DNA of 64,000 bases from positions 5,778,001 through 5,842,000 of the forward strand of contig NZ_CP046401.1 in assembly GCF_009762775.1 (NCBI RefSeq), written 5' to 3'. Every line of letters starts with the position of its first letter. Within the stretch, counting starts at the first letter, position 1. The stretch is from Maribellus comscasis (GTDB taxonomy: Bacteria > Bacteroidota > Bacteroidia > Bacteroidales > Prolixibacteraceae). A program made the translations under genes and the position numbers. Under the pieces are notes generated by a model, which saw nothing but the letters and a program-made list of their open reading frames with translations, did not search any database and was not told the origin of the DNA. Shown here piece by piece: positions 17,799 to 25,347 of this stretch.

Positions 17799-19358
17799 AT
17801 GAAAAACAAAATGTTTTACTATCCGTTTTTTTTTCTGCTGATGTTACTAGCCGGATGCGATTCTAATAAAGAGGAAAAGAAAGCAGCGGATATTTATCAA
17901 CCCACATGGGAATCTCTTGAAAAAGTGAATCCTGTTCCCGAGTGGTTTAAAGATGCCAAGTTTGGTATCTATTTTCATTGGGGTGTTTATTCTGTTCCTG
18001 CTTTTGCCAACGAATGGTATCCCAAAAATATGTATGGTGATAATTCCCGCGAGAATAAGCATCATAAGGAAGTTTATGGCGATCCTGTATCGGAATGGCC
18101 CTATCATTATTTTATTCAGGGAGCAAAGGACAAACGGGGCAATTGGGCTGAATTTGCACCAAAGTTAAAATCGGATGGTGGAGAATTCGACCCGGCAGAA
18201 TGGGCACAACTATTTGCCGATGCCGGCGCAAGGTTTGCAGGGCCGGTTGCCGAACACCATGATGGCTTTTCGATGTGGGACAGCAAAGTAAATCCCTGGA
18301 ATGCCAAAGATAAAGGCCCTGAAATGGACCTTGTAAAAGTATTGGCTGATGCCATTCGTGAAAAAAATATGAAATTGATTCTTTCAATGCATCATGCTTA
18401 TAATATTACCGGTTTTTACGAACATGTCCCCAAAACGGATGATCCGGAACTTCAAAAATTATATGGGCAATTGGGCAAAGAAAAAAATGAAGAGGTTTGG
18501 CTGGAAAAACACAAGGAAATTATTGACAATTATCAGCCAGATATAATTTGGCAGGATTTTAACCTTACTGAGATTACTGATTCCGTTTTACTGCAGTTTG
18601 TAGCTTATTATTATAATTCAGCCAATAAATGGAATAAGGAGGTTGTAAACACCTATAAAGATGCTCTGAATACCGATGTTGCTGTTTTGGACTATGAGCG
18701 CGGAGGGCCTTTTGAACTCAAAGATTACTATTGGCTGACGGATGATGCCATTAGTCGTTCCAGCTGGTGTTACACGGAAGGAATTGCTTACTATTCAGCA
18801 AAGGCGGTCCTTCACAGTTTATTTGACCGCATCAGTAAAAACGGAAACCTGCTCTTGAATATTTCTCCAAAAGCCGATGGCAGCATTCCGCAAAAACAAA
18901 AAGATATTCTTCTGGCTATGGGAAATTGGCTCAAAAAAAATGGAGAAGCAGTTTATTCTACGCGGGCATGGGTAAAATTTGGCGAGGGACCAACAGAAAT
19001 GGGATCAGGTCACCCTCATGGTGAAGGCGCTACATTCACCACTCCGGTAGAAGGAACTTCGGATGATATTCGATTTACACGAAGTAAGGACAACAAAACG
19101 CTGTATGCTATTGTACTTGGCTGGCCTGAAGATAACACTGTAACAGTTGAATCACTTGCTCAGGGAAATATCGATTTGGCCTCACTACAGTCGGTTTCCC
19201 TGCTAAATCATATTTCACAGGTGAATCTCGAATACAACCAGGAACAGGATGGATTACGTGTTGTTTTACCCGCAAAGCAGGAAGATGAAATGGCATACGT
19301 GATTAAATTTGATTTTGATGGAGAAATTCCAGGGGTGCATAAAACAGCAGAAAAATAA
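17799..19358 (+). CDS. GH29 alpha-L-fucosidase, lipoprotein
   Basis: 519 residues. The signal ends in a lipobox LLAGC (Cys20), so it is surface- or periplasm-anchored. The GH29 core starts at VPEWFKDAKFGIYFHWGVYS (residues ~47-66) and includes EHHDGFSMWDS and the nucleophile region PDIIWQDFN, with Asp253 as the expected nucleophile. Then SRSSWCYTEGIAYYSA and the family-typical NGNLLLNISPKADGSIP close the barrel. The C-terminal ~130 residues form the usual beta-sandwich. It would release terminal L-fucose from glycans, feeding the two dehydrogenases upstream. No SusC/SusD pair is nearby, so this is not a classical polysaccharide utilisation locus. Confidence 0.92.
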   Translation: MKNKMFYYPFFFLLMLLAGCDSNKEEKKAADIYQPTWESLEKVNPVPEWFKDAKFGIYFHWGVYSVPAFANEWYPKNMYGDNSRENKHHKEVYGDPVSEWPYHYFIQGAKDKRGNWAEFAPKLKSDGGEFDPAEWAQLFADAGARFAGPVAEHHDGFSMWDSKVNPWNAKDKGPEMDLVKVLADAIREKNMKLILSMHHAYNITGFYEHVPKTDDPELQKLYGQLGKEKNEEVWLEKHKEIIDNYQPDIIWQDFNLTEITDSVLLQFVAYYYNSANKWNKEVVNTYKDALNTDVAVLDYERGGPFELKDYYWLTDDAISRSSWCYTEGIAYYSAKAVLHSLFDRISKNGNLLLNISPKADGSIPQKQKDILLAMGNWLKKNGEAVYSTRAWVKFGEGPTEMGSGHPHGEGATFTTPVEGTSDDIRFTRSKDNKTLYAIVLGWPEDNTVTVESLAQGNIDLASLQSVSLLNHISQVNLEYNQEQDGLRVVLPAKQEDEMAYVIKFDFDGEIPGVHKTAEK

Positions 19359-19509
19359 ACGCACTCGATTTGTAAATCATCTCCGGGGCATTGTTAATTT
19401 CTGTAAATCATGATTTCCGAAAATGAATAGCGAGTTTTGTGCATTAATAGAACGGCAAACTCAGGAATTGTTATGGTGAATTGATAAAATGAGCACACAA
19501 CAAACTTAC

Positions 19510-19769
19510 TGTTGGTTTTATAAAGATGCTGGTGTAATGCTCAATATTACTTATTCTTTATTGATAAGCTGGTCCCTTAATGGATGCCTGTTTTAGGCTT
19601 TCTAAACACTGTATTATCAATGCTCACAGGTGTTCTGCGATTATTTCAGGTAGTATGAAATAATTGCAGAATATTTGATTTAAACGTTCCAGCTCCGACG
19701 TTTGAACTTCTGCCGGAAATCTGGTTGTTGTTCAAAGGATTTAAGCTGCAAAGCATTTCCAAAACATAA
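19510..19769 (+). pseudogene. Decayed 3' fragment of a second DUF4386 gene
   Basis: The DNA aligns by eye with the last ~240 bp of the intact DUF4386 gene at 1902-2588. Shared blocks include CACTGTATTATCAATG, ATTATTTCAGGTAGTA, GCAGAATATTTGATTT, TTGAACTTCT and CAAAGGATTTAA-like segments in the same order. In-frame stops and small indels (for example TAATGG early, TGAAATAATTG in the middle) prevent translation. It ends at the same TAA position (19767-19769). No 5' part was found upstream. Confidence 0.8.
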
Positions 19770-19871
19770 CACATATCATAATAAAAACTTGTTATAAAAA
19801 ATTTAAAGAAAAAAAATTGTAAGATTTCGATATTAAAAACAAATATGAGTAAGGGGAAAAACAATAATTGC

Positions 19872-20492
19872 TTAGCCTGACTTTTTAATTTTATAAATAC
19901 AACGGTTTCCATTTTCTACTCTTTCTATATCGTATTCCGGACCAATTAGCTTTTTAAAGTTTTGCAATTCTGATCTGCAAAATCCCTGGCATTCGGTTGC
20001 TGCGGCACAAATTGGGCAGTGGTTCTCAACGAGAAAATAGCTATTGTCTTCCTTTTTCCACTCTGCCATATAGCCTTCCTGTGATCGTATTTTGCTCAAT
20101 ACATTCAGTTTTTGCTCAAGCGATTCGGAATTTCCCAATTCTTTTTCATATCGCTCGTACACACTTTTTTCTCTGTCGCTGATAAGAAGATCCAATGCAT
20201 TATCTCCCAGTAGTTTTTTCACCGACCTTAATAACTGAACCGTTATATCGGCATGAGTATCAGGAAATCCGGACAAGCCTTTGTCTGTAAGCGAATAATA
20301 TGTAGACGGACGGCCCACACCTTCACTTTTAACAGTTGCTTCCACAAGATTTGCCTCGGAGAGGTTAAGCAAATGTTTTCTGGCTCCTTCTTTGGTAATA
20401 CCCAGCTCTTTTGAAATGAGAAGCGCTGTTGCATTACCATTTAGTGTTCCCATTGTCAGAGGCTCTCTTTTTGAGGCTGATACTCCTAACAA
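19872..20492 (-). CDS. Winged-helix regulator with C-terminal cysteine cluster (SufR/ArsR-like)
   Basis: 206 residues from a TTG at 20492; an ATG at 20453 would cut into the first helix of the HTH. The N-terminal winged helix (ATALLISKELGITKEGARKHLLNL) is followed by a wing with VGRPSTYYSLTDKG. A helical linker follows, then Cys159-x2-Cys162-x5-Cys168-x3-Cys172 within HCPICAAATECQGFC and a further Cys198. The arrangement resembles SufR-like regulators that carry an Fe-S cluster, though the spacing differs from cyanobacterial SufR. It likely senses iron-sulfur or redox status. No obvious target gene is adjacent on its own strand. Confidence 0.8.
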   Translation of the reverse strand: MLGVSASKREPLTMGTLNGNATALLISKELGITKEGARKHLLNLSEANLVEATVKSEGVGRPSTYYSLTDKGLSGFPDTHADITVQLLRSVKKLLGDNALDLLISDREKSVYERYEKELGNSESLEQKLNVLSKIRSQEGYMAEWKKEDNSYFLVENHCPICAAATECQGFCRSELQNFKKLIGPEYDIERVENGNRCIYKIKKSG

Positions 20493-20889
20493 GATTACAA
20501 GTGTTTACAAGAACAAACTTGACCTTCTTATAGATTTAGCAACGACCCGGAAAATTGATATTAGAAAAATGCACAAACAATTTGCATGATCAAAGTAAGG
20601 TTATTAAAAACCGAACCGAAGATCGGTCTCAATAAAACCACGTTGTCAATTTTTCCTTTTTTATTGGATTCAACAGAAAGGGTACTGTAAATAAAGGATT
20701 GGTATCGGTGTAATCAAGATTATTAATTTCGGATAGCTCTTTTACACGGAAAGAATATAGTCTTGTTAAGGCGTATCAATCTGAATCAATTTATTTTGAG
20801 AATTTGAATGGAATGTTTATGATTTCATTTTATTCCCCCGTTAATTTACGGTTAATAGATATAATATTCAGGCAAAGAAGTCTTTTATT

Positions 20890-20905
20890 TAAACCGGTTG
20901 GTCTA
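20890..20905. promoter_or_regulatory. Predicted TetR operator 1
   Basis: TAAACC-GGTT-GGTCTA, 15 bp before the ATG of the TetR gene, differs from the perfect palindrome at 21524-21539 by one base in the arms. This position would allow autorepression. Confidence 0.6.
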
Positions 20906-20919
20906 TTTTTGAGAGTGTG

Positions 20920-21507
20920 ATGAGTAAAGCAGAACGAACACGGCAGTTTATCATTGAAAAAGCAGCTCCAATAATTAACCGCAAGGGAATAGCAGGTACT
21001 TCAATCAGTGATATTATGGAGGCAACACAGTTGGCCAAGGGCTGTTTGTATGGCAATTTTTTGAATAAAGATGAGATTTGTCTGGAAGCTTTCAATTACC
21101 TTACCCGGCAACACGCAAATGAAAGGGAGGCGCTTTTGAACAAGTATCCCAGCGCCAGGGAAAAATTGTCTGCCTACCTGGAGCATTTTAAAGAGGGTAA
21201 ATTCAGGGAGGAATTTGGCGGCTGCCCTGTGCTCAACTTTGGAACTGAATCAGATGACACCAACCCGGAGATCAAAGAAAGAGTTCACCAGGTGATTCAG
21301 GTATCGCAGAAATACCTTGAGAACATACTCACGTCGGGAATTGATAATGGCGAATTTCACCCTGAGCTGAATGCTAAAAGAGTGGCTCTTAAGTTTTATG
21401 CCATGCTGGAAGGTAGCGTACTTATTAGTCGGGTTAGTAATGACAATAAACAAGTGGATGAGATTATTGTATCGATAAAAGAAGAAATCGAATTATTCAG
21501 TATATAA
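20920..21507 (+). CDS. TetR/AcrR-family regulator
   Basis: 195 residues from the ATG at 20920; a GTG three bases earlier is less likely. The N-terminal TetR HTH is SKAERTRQFIIEKAAPIINRKGIAGTSISDIMEATQLAKGCLYGNFLNKDEI (about residues 2-53). The ligand-binding domain contains a C-x-V-L motif (GGCPVLNFGTE) as in the TetR_C AcuR/NemR-like subgroup. It lies 45 bp upstream of an Old Yellow Enzyme gene on the same strand with matching palindromes before each gene. This parallels nemR-nemA of enterobacteria, where NemR senses electrophiles through cysteine modification. Cys98-like residues here could serve similarly (inference). Confidence 0.88.
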   Translation: MSKAERTRQFIIEKAAPIINRKGIAGTSISDIMEATQLAKGCLYGNFLNKDEICLEAFNYLTRQHANEREALLNKYPSAREKLSAYLEHFKEGKFREEFGGCPVLNFGTESDDTNPEIKERVHQVIQVSQKYLENILTSGIDNGEFHPELNAKRVALKFYAMLEGSVLISRVSNDNKQVDEIIVSIKEEIELFSI

Positions 21508-21523
21508 AAATTTTAAATATTAA

Positions 21524-21539
21524 TAGACCGAATGGTCTA
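21524..21539. promoter_or_regulatory. Predicted TetR operator 2
   Basis: TAGACC-GAAT-GGTCTA is a perfect 6+6 palindrome located 13 bp before the OYE start. It matches the site upstream of the TetR gene (20890-20905). TAGACC/GGTCTA arms recur in operators of TetR proteins that control OYE-type reductases. Confidence 0.7.
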
Positions 21540-21552
21540 AAAAAATAAGGCA

Positions 21553-22647
21553 ATGAAAAACAAACTGTTAACACCACTCCCGGTAGGAGATTACATATTG
21601 AAAAACAGAGTCGTTATGGCGCCGCTAACACGCATGCGGGCAGATGTCGATTTAGTTCCAACCGATCTGAATGTTGAATATTATCGTCAACGTTCATCGG
21701 CAGGATTAATTATTACGGAAGCGAGTCAAATTTCGAGGTTGGGACAAGGCTATCCGATGACACCTGGAATTCATTCAGAGAAACAAGTAGCCGGTTGGAA
21801 AAAAATAACGGATACAGTGCACAAGGAAGGTAGCCGCATTTTTTTGCAGCTGTGGCATGTTGGCCGTATATCACATTCGTCTTTTCATCCGGAGGAAGGA
21901 TTGCCGGTTGCGCCATCAGCGATCCGGCCCAAAGGAAATACATTAACATCTGAGTGGAAACAGGTGCCCTTTGAGACTCCACGTGCGCTTGAAACCAGTG
22001 AAATTAAATCCACTATTCAGGATTACAAACAAGCAGCTGTCAATGCTAAAACTGCAGGTTTCGATGGGGTAGAGCTGCATTCGGCAAACGGCTATCTTTT
22101 AAATCAGTTCTTACATGGAAAAACAAACCATCGGAAAGATGAGTATGGTGATTCCGTTGAAAACCGGGCCAGACTCACCCTGGAAGTTATCGATCAATTA
22201 GCCGAAATTTGGGGCGCCGGGAAAGTGGGTATTCGCTTATCTCCGTTTACTTTTTCCGGAGATATTAATGATCCTGAAGCTATACCGGTTTACGAGTATC
22301 TTTTAAAAGAGCTCGATTCAAGGCAACTGGCATACCTACATTTCGTGCGGGCAAGATCAGCGGAAATTGAGGATCAAAAAGTATTCGAAAAAGAAAAGGA
22401 ATTATGGAATCGGTATTCCGGAACCATCATAGCTGCTGATGGATTTACGTCGGAAACTGCTTTGGAATACCTTGAGAACAACCGGGCCGACGCCATTGCT
22501 TTTGGACGTAACTTTATTTCTAATCCTGATTTACCACAGCGGATTGAATCAGGTGCTGAGTTAAATCCATATGACCGAACGACTTTTTATGGGGGAGGAG
22601 AAAAGGGATATACTGATTATCCTTTTTTGCAGAAACAGAATGCTTGA
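21553..22647 (+). CDS. nemA: Old Yellow Enzyme family alkene reductase (NemA-like)
   Basis: 364 residues, cytosolic FMN enzyme. The N-terminal strand LTPLPVGDYILKNRVVMAPLTRMRA is typical. The active-site pair appears in GVELHSANGYLLNQFL, where His and Asn bind the substrate carbonyl. LWHVGRISH, NRARLTLEV and the C-terminal AIAFGRNFISNPDLPQR complete the family signatures. It reduces alpha,beta-unsaturated carbonyls, N-ethylmaleimide-type electrophiles and some nitro esters using NAD(P)H. Co-transcription with, and repression by, the upstream TetR protein is likely. Confidence 0.93.
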   Translation: MKNKLLTPLPVGDYILKNRVVMAPLTRMRADVDLVPTDLNVEYYRQRSSAGLIITEASQISRLGQGYPMTPGIHSEKQVAGWKKITDTVHKEGSRIFLQLWHVGRISHSSFHPEEGLPVAPSAIRPKGNTLTSEWKQVPFETPRALETSEIKSTIQDYKQAAVNAKTAGFDGVELHSANGYLLNQFLHGKTNHRKDEYGDSVENRARLTLEVIDQLAEIWGAGKVGIRLSPFTFSGDINDPEAIPVYEYLLKELDSRQLAYLHFVRARSAEIEDQKVFEKEKELWNRYSGTIIAADGFTSETALEYLENNRADAIAFGRNFISNPDLPQRIESGAELNPYDRTTFYGGGEKGYTDYPFLQKQNA

Positions 22648-22657
22648 GAAATTGAAT

Positions 22658-22690
22658 AAAGAGGTTGCCGAATTTCCAGACAACCTCTTT
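22658..22690 (+). terminator. Terminator-like hairpin after the OYE gene
   Basis: AAAGAGGTTG and CAACCTCTTT make a perfect 10-bp stem with a 13-nt loop, starting 11 bp after the stop codon. The 3' flank (GCTCTTG) is only partly U-rich. The remainder of 22691-23007 shows no gene. Confidence 0.6.
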
Positions 22691-23007
22691 GCTCTTGTAA
22701 GGATGGATTTCGTTTGATGACCGAATACGCCAAAATTTTGGATTTTAATTTAAGTTGAATCTAGTCAAACAATTCCTTGAGGATTGCCACTGCGTTTCCT
22801 TATATTTTTTAAAAAATTAAGAGGCGGTGTCAGGCTGGTGCACGGCAGAAGATGAATCCGGAGGAAATCTTGTTTGCGTTTAATTCTAAATGCCAGGCAG
22901 TTCCAGGCCTCTTGAGCCTGAAAACTACCTGGTGGTAAATTGCTCCCGGAGCCTGTTTAAATCCAACAATTGTCATTGGAATGAAGTATGGGAAGGCTCA
23001 CAATTTT

Positions 23008-23478
23008 TTATTTTTTGACAATTTTAAATGATTGTATGTTATTGGTTTTCTTTGCACTGATGCGAAGCAGGTAAGTTCCCGATGCCAGGCTGCTTACATC
23101 AATACGGCTATCGGTTTCTGATATGGAATTTAACAGGAGCATTTTTCCCGTCATATCAAACAAGGAATATTGTTTGTCCTTTATTTCCGAATTAAAGTGT
23201 ATCATTACAAATTCTGACGCTGGATTGGGGTATACTTTTAGTTCCGAAACCAGAAGACTTGGCTCATCAATGGCCGTAACCAGCAGTTTACTTTGATGGA
23301 AGCCCTGTGTAAGAATTGCTCCGGAAGTAAAAGTTTCAATCACAGATTCCCCCAATGTCCAGCTAAGCTCTATGCTGCCGGCTTGCTGTGTTTCTCCCGC
23401 AGAGGCAACTACCTCCTGCGCAAAGGAAGTTGAGATAGTTGTAAAACAGAAAGCAATAATTAGTATATAATTTTTCAT
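23008..23478 (-). CDS. Small T9SS type A sorting-domain protein
   Basis: 156 residues from the ATG at 23478, where a signal peptide begins (MKNYILIIAFCFTTISTSFAQE). An upstream in-frame start would overlap the preceding gene. The segment after the signal (VVASAGETQQAGSIELSWTLGESVIETFTSGAILTQGFHQ) is the short module that often precedes the sorting domain in Bacteroidota cargo. The C-terminal domain has LKVYPNPASEFVMI, YSLFDMTGKMLL and GTYLLRISAKK...SFKIVKK. It is 10 bp downstream of the 544-aa secreted protein, so the two form an operon. A partner or anchor for that protein is possible. Confidence 0.85.
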   Translation of the reverse strand: MKNYILIIAFCFTTISTSFAQEVVASAGETQQAGSIELSWTLGESVIETFTSGAILTQGFHQSKLLVTAIDEPSLLVSELKVYPNPASEFVMIHFNSEIKDKQYSLFDMTGKMLLLNSISETDSRIDVSSLASGTYLLRISAKKTNNIQSFKIVKK

Positions 23479-23488
23479 TGCAGCTAAA

Positions 23489-25123
23489 TTATAGTTTATA
23501 CACAACAAAAGAAAAATCGCAATCGGCGTATGCGTCAAGTTTGGTATCCCAGGTTGACACTGTAAAGTAGCTTGTGTTTATTCCCATTAATTTTGCCAGG
23601 ATATAGGAAGAACCTCCGGACCCCGTAACCTGTATAACACAACCGCTTCCCAGGTTATCGATTTCAATTTTATATTGCCCGGTGGATAATTTGGAAGCCA
23701 TCGAAATGTTTGATGTTCCGTATGATAAATTGCCGGCACTTGTAACATAACCATAAGCAAAAGGTAACATGTTTGCTTCTCCTGTATCTTCCTGGTGAAC
23801 TTCGTTGCTAACCAGAACATCTCCATCGGTTTCTACTTCAAGCCCCACCAATTCATCTGTTAGTGTTGCATCAATCCTGAAATTAGGCGATCCACGGTAA
23901 ATACCGGTGGTAAATGTGCCCGAACCATCCACATTTCTATAATCTACACGCGCGGTATACCCTTGATTCGCTCTGTCTATTACAAGATTTCCATTGTTGT
24001 TTGGGGCACTGATCCTGACAACCGCGTTACCGGTTGTGTTAATAACGTCCAAATCGAAGCTTGGATCGGTGGTTCCAATACCGACATGATCGTTAAAATA
24101 AATTTCTGACCCATTTTGTGACCATACTCCTGTAGTTGGAGTTTCCCATGTTGTTTTTCCGTCGGCATCAGAAGTTAGCACTTTCCCGTCTCCCTGTGTC
24201 CCGTCTTTAATGACAAGTTGTCCATCAATATAGGCAGCTGTTCCCGCATCGTTTTGAGCAAAAATAGTTGGAAGAGTAGCACTGCTGTTGACTGCCTCAA
24301 GGCTTGTTATGCCATATCCCCAAAGTTGCAATAAACCGGTGTCATCTGCCGGGTCGTGGTTGATACCAACTTTCCCTCCAAAATAATTAATTCCTGCGGT
24401 ACTGCTTGTCCAGGGACTTGAGGTGCCGGCAGGTAAAGTTACGGTGTTCCCTCCCGAAATAGAAAGATCATTTCCCGAGACAGAAAGCGTTTGATTGTCT
24501 GTCAAATCGCCATCAACACTCAACGGGCTTGCTGTAGTTCCATCTCCTGATAAGCTGGCATCACTCACAACGGTTTGAGTACCCCAGTTGTCACCACCAC
24601 CCGACGATGGCAGGGTGACTGTTCCTCCTCCGTCAGACAATGTCAGTTGGGTTCCGCTTAAACTAATGGTTTGAAGTTCATTTGTGGCATCAGCATCGGC
24701 ATCATCTACATTGTCAACTTCTACAGTTTGTGCGTGAAAAGCGTAAGGTACAGAAAGAAGTTGAGAGCTTCCCATTTCCGTATAGGCACTTCCTCCTTCA
24801 GCATCCAGTTCAATTTTAATAAAATGAGGTGTTGCTCCCCAGCTGTCAGGGGTAAAAGTGCCTGCTTCTGCAGTTCCCTGCCCAACTTTTAAACTGACAA
24901 GGCCAAAGTTATTGGTTGTTGCTGTATGGGTTTCGGAATAGACTGCGGTACCAGACTCGGAGTCTTCCAAAATACTAATTCGAAAGGAAACGTTTTGGTT
25001 GGAGACCAGTTCCCCTGTTGAATTTCGAACAACTGCCTGGTAATTAAAGGCTGAAGGCACTTGTGCGAATACTGTACAAATCGATATCAAAATCAGAATA
25101 AATAAAGAGGTAAATTTTTTCAT
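23489..25123 (-). CDS. Secreted tail-fibre-like repeat protein
   Basis: 544 residues with a signal peptide (MKKFTSLFILILISICTVFAQ). The N-terminal domain has VPSAFNYQAVVRNSTGELVSNQNVSFRISIL, a conserved Bacteroidota 'NYQAVVRD' module. The middle has low-complexity beta repeats (LSGTQLTLSDGGGTVTLPS; LSVSGNDLSISGGNTVTLPAG) and GVWSQNGSEIYFNDHVGIGTTDPSF, common before C-terminal fibre domains of phage-tail-like surface proteins. No T9SS domain of its own; the following gene supplies one. Probably a trimeric surface fibre or adhesin. Confidence 0.8.
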   Translation of the reverse strand: MKKFTSLFILILISICTVFAQVPSAFNYQAVVRNSTGELVSNQNVSFRISILEDSESGTAVYSETHTATTNNFGLVSLKVGQGTAEAGTFTPDSWGATPHFIKIELDAEGGSAYTEMGSSQLLSVPYAFHAQTVEVDNVDDADADATNELQTISLSGTQLTLSDGGGTVTLPSSGGGDNWGTQTVVSDASLSGDGTTASPLSVDGDLTDNQTLSVSGNDLSISGGNTVTLPAGTSSPWTSSTAGINYFGGKVGINHDPADDTGLLQLWGYGITSLEAVNSSATLPTIFAQNDAGTAAYIDGQLVIKDGTQGDGKVLTSDADGKTTWETPTTGVWSQNGSEIYFNDHVGIGTTDPSFDLDVINTTGNAVVRISAPNNNGNLVIDRANQGYTARVDYRNVDGSGTFTTGIYRGSPNFRIDATLTDELVGLEVETDGDVLVSNEVHQEDTGEANMLPFAYGYVTSAGNLSYGTSNISMASKLSTGQYKIEIDNLGSGCVIQVTGSGGSSYILAKLMGINTSYFTVSTWDTKLDAYADCDFSFVVYKL

Positions 25124-25347
25124 TATTAAACAATTTTAAAGGTTAATGTTTTGAAAAAGGCTTTTTGAATTAGCTGTAAAAACGTCGGTACAAATTTCGG
25201 GTTTTATAGATATTTATCTATAAAAGACACAGGGACAAAAGCCGGACATCTTGCGCCAAAAAAACGGACATCGGAGAAGCGCTTTTTTGTTTGAGGTAGA
25301 TTCTCCGGGTAAAAGTTATTGTTTTTTTTACTTGACAGAATGAGCTA

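Noticed and set aside
12574..19358. Classical polysaccharide utilisation locus
   Set aside because: No SusC/SusD-like genes or hybrid two-component regulator are next to the fucosidase; only the LacI-type regulator is present.
20760..20800. FNR-like sequence near ATCAATCTGAATCAA
   Set aside because: The half-sites are direct, not inverted, so it is not a TTGAT-N4-ATCAA palindrome.
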